From positions 4,092,001 through 4,156,000 of the forward strand of contig NZ_CP100128.1 in the NCBI RefSeq assembly GCF_024207115.1: DNA of 64,000 nt. The letters run 5' to 3'. This DNA is from Chromobacterium sp. IIBBL 290-4. Lineage in GTDB: Bacteria > Pseudomonadota > Gammaproteobacteria > Burkholderiales > Chromobacteriaceae. A model generated the notes under the pieces. That model did not search any database and was not told where the DNA came from. It worked only from the letters and a program-made list of their open reading frames with translations. Positions 19,416 to 28,997 of the stretch are shown here, piece by piece (within the stretch, counting starts at the first letter, position 1; each line of letters opens with the position of its first letter). A program made the position numbers and the translations under genes.

Positions 19416-20639
19416 TTAAGCCCGCTTCAGCAACACCTCGTACTGCGGATTGAACTCATCGAAAATCGGCAACGCCGCCGCCCCCAAGGCCACCACATCG
19501 CGTCCCGCGCTGCCCAGCCGCAGCCGCGAGGCCTGGCTGCTGCGCGTGGAAGACGCCAGCGGGTGCAGGCTGTCGACCAGCGCCTGCTGCCAGGCCGGCG
19601 GCAGCAAACCGCCTATCACCACCGCCTCGATATCCAGCAGGCACTCCAGGATATTGATCGCCTGGCGCAGCCTGGGCGCCGCCTGCCGCAGCCATGCGTC
19701 CCCCGCCAGAGGCGGCTGCGCCAGCAAGGCGCGCAGCGCTTCGTTATCGTCAGGCAAACGCATGCATTCGCCCAAGGCCCGCAACGATACATAGCGCTCC
19801 AGGCAGCCCCGGTTGCCGCACTCGCAATGCAGGCCGTCCGGCTCCACTATCATGTGGCCGATTTCGCCGGCGTTATGCCGCCCGCCCGCATACAGGCTGC
19901 CATCCAGAAACAGCCCGGCGCCCAGACCGGTGCCGACAAACAAATAGACATAGTTCTGCAGCGTGCTGGCGCTGCCGTACAGCCGCTCGCCTATCGCCGC
20001 CGCGGTCGCGTCCTTTTCCAGGCGGACCGGCATCCCCAACGCTGCCGACAGCTGCGTCGCATCCATCGCCTCCCAGCCCGGCAAGGTAGTCGGTCCGACC
20101 GAAGTCATGCCCTGCACGCCGAACGGCCCCGGCATCACCAACCCCATGCCCAGCAAACGCTCCCAGGCCGAAGCGCTTTGCGCTTTCAGATCGGATAGCG
20201 CCTTTTTGATCACAGGCAATGCTTGTTTGGGCGATGGCCGGTCCACAGGCGTTTCCACGCGCGCGCGCAGCACGCCGGCCATATCCACCATCACCGCGAT
20301 CAAATGGCGGTGATCCAGCTGCACGCCGATGGAGTAGGCTCCATCCGGATTCAGGCTCAAGGGGATGGCGGGCTGTCCGCGCGCGCCGTCGCGCACCGGC
20401 GCGCCTGCCAGCAAAATGCCGGCTTCCAATAATTCCGCCGTGATGTTGGACACGGTTTGCGGCGTCAGCGCCGTCAAGCGCGCCAACTCTGCGCGGGTCA
20501 GTCTTTGATTGCGGCGTATCGTTTCCAGCACGGCGCGGCGGTTGTGCGAGCGCGCGTGCTCCAGATTCGTCCCCGAAACGGTCAGCGCTTCAGGCTTGTC
20601 TGCATGCAGTTTCATGAGGTGGGAGTATCGCAAGGCCAT
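19416..20639 (-). CDS. ROK-family transcriptional repressor (NagC/Mlc-like)
   Basis: A 407-residue regulator. A winged helix-turn-helix occupies about residues 35-85 (LTRAELARLTALTPQTVSNI), followed by the ROK sugar-binding domain with the zinc site GLHCECGNRGCLE and the phosphate loop GTGLGAGLFLDG. ROK repressors release DNA on binding a sugar such as GlcNAc-6-P. It is divergent from the kinase/ABC genes and upstream of the GH9 gene, so it is the likely cluster repressor. Start 20639 is the longest frame; ATG 20615 is also possible, and neither has a strong ribosome site. Confidence 0.88.
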   Translation of the reverse strand: MALRYSHLMKLHADKPEALTVSGTNLEHARSHNRRAVLETIRRNQRLTRAELARLTALTPQTVSNITAELLEAGILLAGAPVRDGARGQPAIPLSLNPDGAYSIGVQLDHRHLIAVMVDMAGVLRARVETPVDRPSPKQALPVIKKALSDLKAQSASAWERLLGMGLVMPGPFGVQGMTSVGPTTLPGWEAMDATQLSAALGMPVRLEKDATAAAIGERLYGSASTLQNYVYLFVGTGLGAGLFLDGSLYAGGRHNAGEIGHMIVEPDGLHCECGNRGCLERYVSLRALGECMRLPDDNEALRALLAQPPLAGDAWLRQAAPRLRQAINILECLLDIEAVVIGGLLPPAWQQALVDSLHPLASSTRSSQASRLRLGSAGRDVVALGAAALPIFDEFNPQYEVLLKRA

Positions 20640-20670
20640 TCATCGGCGGCAAGCCGTCGTCATGTCAAAC

Positions 20671-20715
20671 TATTAAATAAATCAACTTGACGAAATAAAT
20701 AGCCAGTGCTTTACT
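20671..20715 (+). promoter_or_regulatory. Candidate ROK operator overlapping the kinase-operon promoter
   Basis: A 31-base imperfect dyad (20671-20701) centres on 20686. Its core is TCAA-C-TTGA with A/T-rich arms, and 10 of 15 positions are symmetric. TTGACG (20687-20692), a 17-base spacer and TTTACT (20710-20715) form a plausible sigma-70 promoter for the plus-strand operon, so a bound repressor would cover the -35. It lies between divergent ROK and kinase genes. Assignment by position and symmetry only. Confidence 0.5.
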
Positions 20716-20763
20716 CGCAAAAATACAAATGTCATCATCAAGGCGGGCTCAGCCCGGATTGCC

Positions 20764-21627
20764 ATGCAGAATCCGAAATACTTGATAGGCGTCGATGGCG
20801 GCGGCACCGGCACCCGCGTGATCGTTGCCGCGCCCGACCTTGCGCCGGTCGCCCATGCCGAAGGCCCCGGCTCGTCCCTGGCCATAGGCACAGAGCAGTC
20901 ATGGCAGGTCATCCGCCAGGTGACGGCGGAGGCATTCCGGCAAGCGCGCATCCCCCGCCCCGAAGACGGCCAATGCGCGATCGGCCTGGGCCTGGCCGGC
21001 GTGCACAACAAAGTGTGGGCGCAGCAGTTTCTGAACGCCGCGCCCGCCTATGCCGCGGTCAAATTGGCCACCGACGGCTACACCACCCTGCTGGGCGCGC
21101 ACGACGGCCAGCCTGGCGTCATCGTCGCATTGGGCACCGGCAGCATAGGCGAGGCGCTGTATCCGGACGGCAGCCACCGCGAGGTGGGCGGCTGGGGCTA
21201 TCCCAGCGGCGATGAGGCCAGCGGCGCCTGGCTGGGCCAGCGCGCGGCGCAGCTGACGCAGATGGCCCTGGATGGCCGCCGCTCGCACAGCCCTTTGAGC
21301 CGCGCCGTGCTGCATGATGTCGGCGGCAGCTGGCAGGAAATGATGAACTGGCACAGCCAGGCCACGCCGGCCCGTTTCGCCCAACTGGCGCCCTTGGTGC
21401 TGGAGGCGGCGCGCAAGGACCCGGAAGCCGACGCCCTGCTGCGGCAGGCCGGCGAGGATGCCTGGGCCATCGCCCGCGCGCTGGATCCGGAGGAAACCCT
21501 GCCGGTCGCGCTGTGCGGTGGCCTGGGCAAGGCGCTGCAGGACTGGCTGCCGCCTGGTTTCCGCCGACGGCTGGTCACCCCGCTGGGCGATTCCACCCAG
21601 GGCGCCCTGCTGCTGTTGAAACGTTGA
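20764..21627 (+). CDS. BadF/BadG-family amino-sugar kinase (GlcN/GlcNAc kinase)
   Basis: A 287-residue ASKHA-fold kinase with the phosphate-1 motif VDGGGTGTR, a second glycine-rich loop (ALGTGSIGEAL) and the adenosine region CGGLGKALQ. BadF-type kinases in chitin-catabolic clusters phosphorylate GlcN or GlcNAc released by cytoplasmic glycosidases. Here it begins an operon with a sugar-binding protein 31 bases downstream, opposite the GH9 gene. Specificity between GlcN and GlcNAc cannot be told from sequence. Confidence 0.85.
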   Translation: MQNPKYLIGVDGGGTGTRVIVAAPDLAPVAHAEGPGSSLAIGTEQSWQVIRQVTAEAFRQARIPRPEDGQCAIGLGLAGVHNKVWAQQFLNAAPAYAAVKLATDGYTTLLGAHDGQPGVIVALGTGSIGEALYPDGSHREVGGWGYPSGDEASGAWLGQRAAQLTQMALDGRRSHSPLSRAVLHDVGGSWQEMMNWHSQATPARFAQLAPLVLEAARKDPEADALLRQAGEDAWAIARALDPEETLPVALCGGLGKALQDWLPPGFRRRLVTPLGDSTQGALLLLKR

Positions 21628-21658
21628 ATCGATCATCACAATAACGAGGAGATTGACG

Positions 21659-22921
21659 ATGAAACCGTACCGCTTAGCCTTGAATGGCATCGCGCTGTTG
21701 CTATGCGCCCTGTCGGCCTCCGCCCATGCCGACAAAGTCAGGCTGGAGTTCTGGACCGACTCGCTCAAGCCGCGTTTCGACGGCTACTTCGCCCAGGCCA
21801 AGAAAACCTACGAAGCCCAGCACCCGAACGTGGAAGTGGTATGGGTGGATGTTTTCAACGACAACTTCGAAACCAAGCTCAACGCCGCCATCGCCGCCGG
21901 CAAGCCGCCTGCGCTGGTGAACCACGATGTGCCGCGCCTGTTCAAATACGCCCAGAAAGGCACGCTGCTGCCGCTGGACGCCGTCCTGGGCGCGGACAAG
22001 GCCGCCTACCTGCCCAACACGCTGACCGACCTGAGCTTTGGCGGCAAGCTGTATGGCCTGCCCTGGTATAACAACGTCAATGTACTGGTCATCAATGGCG
22101 ATCTGTTCAAAAAGGCCGGCCTGGACCCGAACAAGCCGATCAAGAGTCTGGATGAAGAGCTGCAGCTGGCCAAGGCCATCAAGGCCAAGACCGGCGTCGC
22201 CGGCCTGCTGCCGCAGTTGGGCCAGATCGACGGCATCATGCTGGGCCAGGGCCTGCCCCTGATCGAAAACGGCAAGGCGGTGTTCAACAGCCCCAAGCAC
22301 GCGGCGCTGATCCGCAAATTCGCCGACGCCTACAAGGCCGGCGCGCTGGCCAAGGACAGCCTGTTCGCCGACGACAACTTCCAAGACAGCGTCAAGCTGT
22401 ATAACAGCGGCCGGCTGGCGATGATGGAAACCGCGCCGACCGCAGCCCAGAAAACGCAAAGCGACGCCCGCGGCATCTACGCCGCCACCGTGGTGCAGCC
22501 CGCGCCGCTGGGACCGACCAAGATCGTCCAAGGCGGCTATCTGTTCAGTTGGGCCATCGCCAAGGGCTTGCCCGCCGCCACTCAGCAAGAGGCGGTGAAG
22601 TTCGCCAAATTCCTGACCAGCGACAGCCAGCAGCTGGCCTTCTCCAAAGTGACCGGCGCCACCTTCCCCTCCACCCGCCAGGCGCTGAATGACGGCTACT
22701 TCGTCAAAACCTCGGCCGGCGGCGGCGCCATCGAGCGCTCCCGCATCGAAGGCGCCAAGGTGGCCGTCAATATCCGCACTCTGGTGTTGACCGGCGTGCC
22801 CAATGTCGGCGATCTGAAAAAGAATCTGGTCGACAATGTGGAAGCCGCCATCACCGGCAAGAAAGATCCGCAGAAGGCTCTGGACGATGCCGCCGCCTTC
22901 TGGAACCGCCAGTTGAAGTAG
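21659..22921 (+). CDS. Sugar ABC transporter periplasmic binding protein (family 1)
   Basis: A 420-residue SBP_bac_1 protein with a signal peptide ending SASAHA|D and the usual maltose-binding-like start (VRLEFWTDSLKPRF). It should bind an oligosaccharide, probably chitobiose or (GlcN)n from the context. GAGGAG lies 8-13 bases before ATG 21659; a TTG two codons upstream is unlikely. A terminator-like hairpin follows, before the permease genes. Confidence 0.9.
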   Translation: MKPYRLALNGIALLLCALSASAHADKVRLEFWTDSLKPRFDGYFAQAKKTYEAQHPNVEVVWVDVFNDNFETKLNAAIAAGKPPALVNHDVPRLFKYAQKGTLLPLDAVLGADKAAYLPNTLTDLSFGGKLYGLPWYNNVNVLVINGDLFKKAGLDPNKPIKSLDEELQLAKAIKAKTGVAGLLPQLGQIDGIMLGQGLPLIENGKAVFNSPKHAALIRKFADAYKAGALAKDSLFADDNFQDSVKLYNSGRLAMMETAPTAAQKTQSDARGIYAATVVQPAPLGPTKIVQGGYLFSWAIAKGLPAATQQEAVKFAKFLTSDSQQLAFSKVTGATFPSTRQALNDGYFVKTSAGGGAIERSRIEGAKVAVNIRTLVLTGVPNVGDLKKNLVDNVEAAITGKKDPQKALDDAAAFWNRQLK

Positions 22922-22943
22922 CACGGGTAAGCCCTCCTCATCG

Positions 22944-22977
22944 CCCTCCCCGCAGCGCCGGGGGAGGGATTTTTTTC
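22944..22977 (+). terminator. Intra-operon hairpin after the binding-protein gene
   Basis: CCCTCCCC, a 9-base loop, GGGGAGGG, then A and eight T. Its place between binding protein and permeases suits partial termination, which keeps the binding protein in excess. Confidence 0.8.
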
Positions 22978-23003
22978 TGGCGCATCCGCATTGGCAGAAT
23001 GTC

Positions 23004-23873
<870 letters not shown>

Positions 23874-23882
23874 GAGACCACC

Positions 23883-24731
23883 ATGACCGCCATCTCCCTG
23901 CCGCGCGCGCTCAATCATCGACGCCTGCTGCGCAAACTGCCGGATTATCTGATCCTGATCGCGCTCGCCGCCGCCTGTTGCTATCCCTTTTACTGGACAT
24001 TGGAAATCGCCGTGGGCAATGGCGAACAGGTGTTCGATTTTCCGCCGCCGCTATGGCCCAGGGAGGCCGGCTGGCAGCACTTCATCGCTGTTTGGGACGC
24101 CATCCCCATGGGGCGTTTTTTCTGGAATTCCTTGTGGATCTCCGGCCTCACCACCTTGGGCACGCTGATCGTCTCCAGCCTGGCGGCCTTTCCGCTGGCC
24201 AAGCTGCGCTTCCGCGGCCGGCAACTGGTGTTCTACGCCATCCTGGCCACGCTGCTGCTGCCCAGCGAAATCAACTTCATCAGCAATTTCGTCACCATCA
24301 CCCGGCTGGGGCTGGACGATACCCGCCTGGGCGTGGTGCTGCCCTCGCTGGCCGGCGCCTTCGGCATTTATCTGATGAAGCACGCGTTTGAGGAAATACC
24401 GGACGAGATCATCGATGCCGCGAGCATGGATGGCGCGAACGACTGGCAAGTGTTCAGCCGCATCTGTCTGCCGCTATCCCTGCCCTATCTCGCCACGCTG
24501 GGCATCTTTACCCTGGTGTGGTCGTGGAATGTTTATGTTTGGCCCAGCGTGGTGCTGAAAACGCCGGAGCTATATCCGCTGTCCGTCGGCGTTTTGTATC
24601 TGAAGGGCGCATTCGCCACTTCCACCCGCATGGTGGCGGCCGGCGCGGTGCTGGCCATCCTGCCGGTATTGGCGGTGTTTATCTTTTGCCAGCGCTATTT
24701 CATGCGAGGAATGGACGGAGCAGTAAAGTAA
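23883..24731 (+). CDS. Sugar ABC transporter permease (MalG/UgpE type)
   Basis: A 282-residue permease with six predicted helices and the EAA loop (DEIIDAASMDGANDWQVFSRI). It partners the upstream permease. It is the last gene of the operon, followed by a terminator hairpin. The absence of an ATPase gene suggests use of a shared MsiK/MalK-like ATPase encoded elsewhere. Confidence 0.92.
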   Translation: MTAISLPRALNHRRLLRKLPDYLILIALAAACCYPFYWTLEIAVGNGEQVFDFPPPLWPREAGWQHFIAVWDAIPMGRFFWNSLWISGLTTLGTLIVSSLAAFPLAKLRFRGRQLVFYAILATLLLPSEINFISNFVTITRLGLDDTRLGVVLPSLAGAFGIYLMKHAFEEIPDEIIDAASMDGANDWQVFSRICLPLSLPYLATLGIFTLVWSWNVYVWPSVVLKTPELYPLSVGVLYLKGAFATSTRMVAAGAVLAILPVLAVFIFCQRYFMRGMDGAVK

Positions 24732-24788
24732 ATGAAGCGCGGCGGGCATTTGTCCACGTCTATCCAGAGCGCGGCCAGCTGCGCGCTC

Positions 24789-24825
24789 AAAAACGCCACG
24801 AGGCAGGCTCGTGGCGTTCGTTTCC
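24789..24825. terminator. Bidirectional terminator after the sugar-transport operon
   Basis: AACGCCACGAG-GCAGG-CTCGTGGCGTT: an 11-pair stem. On the minus strand it is followed by TTTTT, on the plus strand by CGTTT. It separates the operon from the convergent DUF4034-like gene. Confidence 0.85.
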
Positions 24826-24910
24826 CCTCCCCGTCAGCAAGCCGCGGCATGTACGCGCATTGGCGTTTGCGCATCGAAAGCGCCCGCGGACTTGCCTGCC
24901 CGGAATAGGA

Positions 24911-26911
24911 TTACCAGCCCAGTTTGCTTGCCAGGCGCCGCAGCAAGCCCGGCTGCAACTTGCTCTCGCACTCATTCGCGACAGCGTCCGCGTTTTCATG
25001 GCCAAGCTGGGCGGAACGCCGCAGCCATGCCACCGCAGGGCGATAGTGAGAGGGTTGATCGTATTTTTCAGCGATGAACCGGTAGTAATCGCCGACCTCG
25101 AAACAAGTATTGGCGTTTTGGCTGTCCTTGAGCGCATCAATATATTTCTTGGTAGCGCTCTTGTCGTCCAGCTCGTTCTCTACCAGCAATAAGGCGTGAA
25201 TCGCAGCCTCCTCTCGCCATTCCGTGCTGTTGTCCTCTACGCATTGGTCGTACCAAGCCAGCGCGGCTTGGAAATTCTGGTCTACGTAGAGGCCTTCGGC
25301 ATACATATTCCCCAGCCAAAACGCTGCATCATTTTCACCCTTGTTGACAGCCGCCCGCAGCCAGTGAAAGCCGTTTTCCAGATCTGTGGGCACATCCTGG
25401 CCAAACCTGCTGGCGCCGAAAGCCAGCGTGCGGCCCAGATGCAGCATGCTGTGGTTATCACCCATGGTATCCGCGCCCCAGAAATATAGATCGAGCGCGA
25501 ATGCCGGATCGGCCGGCATGCCGCGCCTATCGCTGACAAAAAAGTATTGCGCCAGCGTATTCATCGGCGTCACCTCGCCTCGATGCGCCGCGGCCATGGC
25601 ATAAGGCCAGGCGGCGGGGATATCCGCCTCGCGCCCAAACAGGCCCCAGCCCAAGACATGCCCCATGGTCCGATAACCCATTCCGTGATCCATGGCCACC
25701 AATTCCTCGATGATTTGCCAGCCATAAGGATCCTCGCGCAAAGGAGAATTGTCGTCGGTGAAGATCATAGGCAGGTATTCCAGGCAGCCTATATTGCCGA
25801 TCTTGAGCGCGATCAGCGCGCTGTCCAGCGCGGCGGGATAATCATCCAACGTCCAATGCGTGCGGCCCAATAATTCAAACCAACCACCCACGCTGTTTGC
25901 CGCGCGTTGCTCAGGCGGCGCTTTTTGCAATAGCTTCAGCGCCTTTTGCGCGCCGCGGCTGTCCTCATCGTAAAGCCAGTTGCGCGCGTCCTCGTACAGC
26001 TCGTCCAGCCTGGCGTTTTCTTTCAATTTCGTCGCAAGCTCGGGAGCGATGCTTGCCAGATCGATGGCATCGGCCAGGCGGCGGAAATGCCGGCCTCGCC
26101 CCGCATCGCCTTGAAAGCAGGAGTGATAGTACGATAGGTTTTCGTACAGGCATTTGCGGAGCCAGGCGAAATCCACCGGGCTGAGGCGGCTTTCGCTTTC
26201 CGCCACCAGCGCTTCCATTTCTTGCTCGCTGCCGCCCCATTGCGGGGTCAGGTTATACAAGGCGGTGTTGTGAATCTCGAAACTGGCTGGCGCTTCCGCG
26301 AAGGCGCGCCGCAACCAGTAATCGTGCTCGAACTCTTCCTCATTTACGGGGAAGGTTTCAATGTGGATCTGGCTCCAATCCGCCTCGCTGAGTTGTGGAA
26401 GCTCGTCCGCATCAACGCCCTCGCCGCCACCCCATACCCGCATCAAATTAATCAGACACTCATAAGTTACGCTGGGGTCGCCGCCATGGTCGAGCGTCAA
26501 AGCCTGCTTGGCCGCCTTAAATGTTTTCCATCCCCATTCCTGCATTTTCAGCTGGCGAAATGGGGTCACCGTATTGCCGGTTGCGGTTCCTCGATACAAA
26601 TACAGAATGGCGTAACAGTATTGGGCGTAAACGGCATGCGCGACATAACTCTGCGGCGAACCTTCCAGCCAGGCGCGCAATATGGGATCAAACCGGATAT
26701 CGGCAATGGTCGCGCCTTTCATCCAGGCATGATAATCGGACTCGTCAAGCCGGCCAGCCAGCCTGTCTTCATGCCATTGCCGCAGCATGGCTTCCGCCTG
26801 TTGAAAGTTGCTATGCCATAAGAGCGAACGCGCAGTGTAGTCTGCACGATTATGAATGACGGAATCTTGTGATGTTTTGGCGGATAGCCAGAGGGGTGCG
26901 ATATCGGACAT
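24911..26911 (-). CDS. Large DUF4034/Sel1-repeat-like protein
   Basis: A 666-residue, acidic, Trp/Tyr-rich helical protein with no signal peptide. The N-terminal half looks like DUF4034 (AEAMLRQWHEDRLAGRLDESDY...). The C-terminal ~250 residues contain Sel1/TPR-like units (GMPADPAFALDLYFWGADT; FHWLRAAVNKGENDAAFWLG; AVAWLRRSAQLGHENADAVA). Such proteins are usually scaffolds; DUF4034 proteins are sometimes found near type VI secretion genes, but none is visible here. It is monocistronic, flanked by a terminator on one side and 480 bases of non-coding DNA on the other. Function unknown. Confidence 0.75.
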   Translation of the reverse strand: MSDIAPLWLSAKTSQDSVIHNRADYTARSLLWHSNFQQAEAMLRQWHEDRLAGRLDESDYHAWMKGATIADIRFDPILRAWLEGSPQSYVAHAVYAQYCYAILYLYRGTATGNTVTPFRQLKMQEWGWKTFKAAKQALTLDHGGDPSVTYECLINLMRVWGGGEGVDADELPQLSEADWSQIHIETFPVNEEEFEHDYWLRRAFAEAPASFEIHNTALYNLTPQWGGSEQEMEALVAESESRLSPVDFAWLRKCLYENLSYYHSCFQGDAGRGRHFRRLADAIDLASIAPELATKLKENARLDELYEDARNWLYDEDSRGAQKALKLLQKAPPEQRAANSVGGWFELLGRTHWTLDDYPAALDSALIALKIGNIGCLEYLPMIFTDDNSPLREDPYGWQIIEELVAMDHGMGYRTMGHVLGWGLFGREADIPAAWPYAMAAAHRGEVTPMNTLAQYFFVSDRRGMPADPAFALDLYFWGADTMGDNHSMLHLGRTLAFGASRFGQDVPTDLENGFHWLRAAVNKGENDAAFWLGNMYAEGLYVDQNFQAALAWYDQCVEDNSTEWREEAAIHALLLVENELDDKSATKKYIDALKDSQNANTCFEVGDYYRFIAEKYDQPSHYRPAVAWLRRSAQLGHENADAVANECESKLQPGLLRRLASKLGW

Positions 26912-27394
26912 ATAATTTTATCTTCATGGCATTAAATGCCAAAAACAAAATGCCCAATGGTACTAAACAAGCAGATGCTTGTCCTTAAATACTATCCAGA
27001 CGCTATCTCGACAGACCGTCAGACAAACATGGCGAGTTGGCTCACCTCCCATGCGGAACCATCGCTTGCAGAGGAATCAAACAACACAGAATGCCGCATG
27101 CCTTAGCTGCAGCCTTGATTGCCCATGCCAACGGGGGGGCTTAGAAAACCGCCGAACAGCTTGCTCATTGCGGGTTTGAAAGGCAAGAACACGGCTGCAT
27201 CGCTTCTTTGCGGCTGAGCTGGGCAATTGAGAGAGCGGATCGCGGCGGCAATCGATAAACTGGCTTTCGGCGCGGCACGCGCTGCGGCGCCAAGGCCCCG
27301 CGCCGCCGGAATCATATCGTCAAAACCAAGGGGTGGCGTTGCGCGCCTTGACTACATGGCGCGCCAAGCGCTCACCGCCCCCGGTTAACGCCGA
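26912..27394. other. Long intergenic region, no supported gene
   Basis: About 480 bases between hslO and the DUF4034-like gene. The part next to 26911 is A/T-rich and should hold that gene's promoter. The part near 27200-27370 is GC-rich with no coding-like frame. Short frames (for example minus 27103-27315) are low-complexity Ala-rich and lack ribosome sites. It could be the residue of a lost gene. Confidence 0.5.
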
Positions 27395-28273
27395 TTAATG
27401 CCTCGCTTCGCGGACGGCGCCCACCACATCGAAATCGAACAGATGATTGGCGTCTTCTTCGTCGAATACATAATGCTGATTGCAGTAATCGCAGACGATT
27501 TCGACGCTGCCTTGCTCCAGAATCACTTCGCCGACTTCCTGGCCGCCCAGCATGGTCAACATATTGCCGACGCGCTCGCGGGAGCAGTTGCAATTGAAGC
27601 TGACCGTTTCCTGCTCAAACACGCGCACCTGCTCTTCGTGATACAGGCGATGCAGGATGTCTTCGGCGCCCAGCTCCAGCAGCTCTTCCGACTTCAGCGT
27701 GCGGCCCAGCATGCGCACCCGGTTCCAGCCCTCCGCCTCGCCATGGCCTTCCGGCAGGCGCTGCAACAACATGCCGGCCGCAGTCTGGCCATTGCTGGCC
27801 AAGCTCAGCGTAGTTTCCAGCTGCTCGGAGCGCAGCATGTAGTTTTCCAGCATTTCGCCGACGGATTGGCCTTCCAGCGCCACGATGCCCTGCCAAGTCT
27901 GATTCTTATCCAGGCGCGGCTCCAGCGTCAGGATAAACCTGCCGCCGGCGCCCAGTAGTTCGGCCAGCGGCTTGTCGTCCAGCTCGCCTTCCCATTTGGC
28001 GGTGGCGCGGACGGTGCGATCATTGTTGCACTCCACCACCGCCAGTTTAAGCGCGCCTGTGCCGTGGATTTGCAAGATCAGGGAACCGTCGAACTTCAGA
28101 TTGGCGGCCATCAACACCGACGCGGCCATCATTTCGCCGAGGATGGCCTTCAGCGGCTCCGGATAAGCGCGACGGGAAAGCACTTGCTGCCAAGCGCCGT
28201 CCAGGCGCACCAGCGCGCCGCGCACCGGCGCGCCATCAAACAGAAAACGTTGCAAAGTATCGTGTTGGTTCAT
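27395..28273 (-). CDS. hslO: Redox-activated chaperone Hsp33
   Basis: A 292-residue chaperone with the C-terminal zinc switch: C228-x-C230 (FNCNCSRERV) and C261-x2-C264 (VCDYCNQHY). Under oxidative plus unfolding stress the cysteines form disulfides, zinc leaves and Hsp33 dimerises to hold unfolded proteins. The frame is open to 28462, but ATG 28273 matches Hsp33 N-termini and overlaps the stop of the upstream BPH-type protease gene by four bases, showing coupling. Confidence 0.95.
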   Translation of the reverse strand: MNQHDTLQRFLFDGAPVRGALVRLDGAWQQVLSRRAYPEPLKAILGEMMAASVLMAANLKFDGSLILQIHGTGALKLAVVECNNDRTVRATAKWEGELDDKPLAELLGAGGRFILTLEPRLDKNQTWQGIVALEGQSVGEMLENYMLRSEQLETTLSLASNGQTAAGMLLQRLPEGHGEAEGWNRVRMLGRTLKSEELLELGAEDILHRLYHEEQVRVFEQETVSFNCNCSRERVGNMLTMLGGQEVGEVILEQGSVEIVCDYCNQHYVFDEEDANHLFDFDVVGAVREARH

Positions 28274-28866
28274 TCTTTTGCTTCCTTGGCCGCATGGGCG
28301 GCCAGCTCTACGGTATAGGTCGTCATCGGCAGCGAGGAGCTGACGTCGAATTCGCATCCGGCGCGCACGCCGATTTCGGCGATCTCGCGGGCGCTCAAGT
28401 TTTGCTCGTAAGCCGCGTACATCGCGCCCATCGCGAATTTTCGGCCCGAGCCTATCGCCCACAGCCGGGAAAATTCATATATTTCCCGCATCGGATAGAC
28501 CCCGAAAATGCCGTGCCGGTTGGCGATCACCACCATCATCTGGCTGGATTCGTATGGGTCTTCCTCATCCTCTTCCGGCCTCAGGTAAAAAGCGTCCTTC
28601 AGCTTGGGATGCAGTTTGCGGAAGGTCTCGAAGATGGCCGCGCGGCTGCTTAGATCGGCTTTTTTCAAACTTTTGAGCGCGCTCTGCAATACCAGATCAT
28701 GCGCGGCGCTGCCGGAAACCGCCAAATAGCTGTCGCCATGGCGGAAAATCTTGTTGTGGAAACAATCATACGGCGCCAGCAATTTCTGGTCGTCGCCGAA
28801 GGTCGTCTGGCTATCGGCCGCGATGGCGATCTCGCCGCCCTTGCGCACAGCCACAATGGTTGTCAT
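28270..28866 (-). CDS. HslV-like Ntn-hydrolase, BPH (betaproteobacterial proteasome homologue) type
   Basis: A 198-residue proteasome-beta-fold protein. After loss of Met1 the N-terminus is Thr1-Thr2 (TTIVAVRKGG). D17 (AIAADSQTTFG) and a Lys in FHNKIFR correspond to HslV Thr1, Asp17 and Lys33; GSG and SAREIAEIG near the C-terminus also match HslV. No HslU ATPase lies beside it, and it is too divergent to be HslV itself, so it best fits the BPH family known from betaproteobacteria. It probably forms a self-compartmentalised peptidase or amidase. It overlaps hslO by four bases. Confidence 0.82.
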   Translation of the reverse strand: MTTIVAVRKGGEIAIAADSQTTFGDDQKLLAPYDCFHNKIFRHGDSYLAVSGSAAHDLVLQSALKSLKKADLSSRAAIFETFRKLHPKLKDAFYLRPEEDEEDPYESSQMMVVIANRHGIFGVYPMREIYEFSRLWAIGSGRKFAMGAMYAAYEQNLSAREIAEIGVRAGCEFDVSSSLPMTTYTVELAAHAAKEAKE

Positions 28867-28997
28867 CCCGCGTCACCTAGATGTTTCGGTTAGTCCCGCT
28901 CAAACTGGGGGCGAATCGCAAAATTTCAAATCCACAGCCAAGCCTTAAGGGGAACCCGATATTTTAACACATCAAGCGCAAACCCTCGCAATGCCCG

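Noticed and set aside
17169..20198. A 1009-codon plus-strand open frame across rhlE, GH9 and ROK genes
   Set aside because: Antisense/shifted frame in high-GC DNA. Composition is Arg/Gln/Ala-rich and the real genes have full domain signatures.
22944..22968. Possible third copy of the GC-rich palindrome seen near 63.4 and 63.8 kb
   Set aside because: Only the CCCTCCCC/GGGGAGGG stem is shared in style; loop and flanks differ, and the T8 tail makes it a normal terminator.
27103..27315. 70-codon minus frame in the hslO/DUF4034-like gap
   Set aside because: Ala/Pro-rich, no ribosome site, no recognisable pattern; kept only as part of the gap description.
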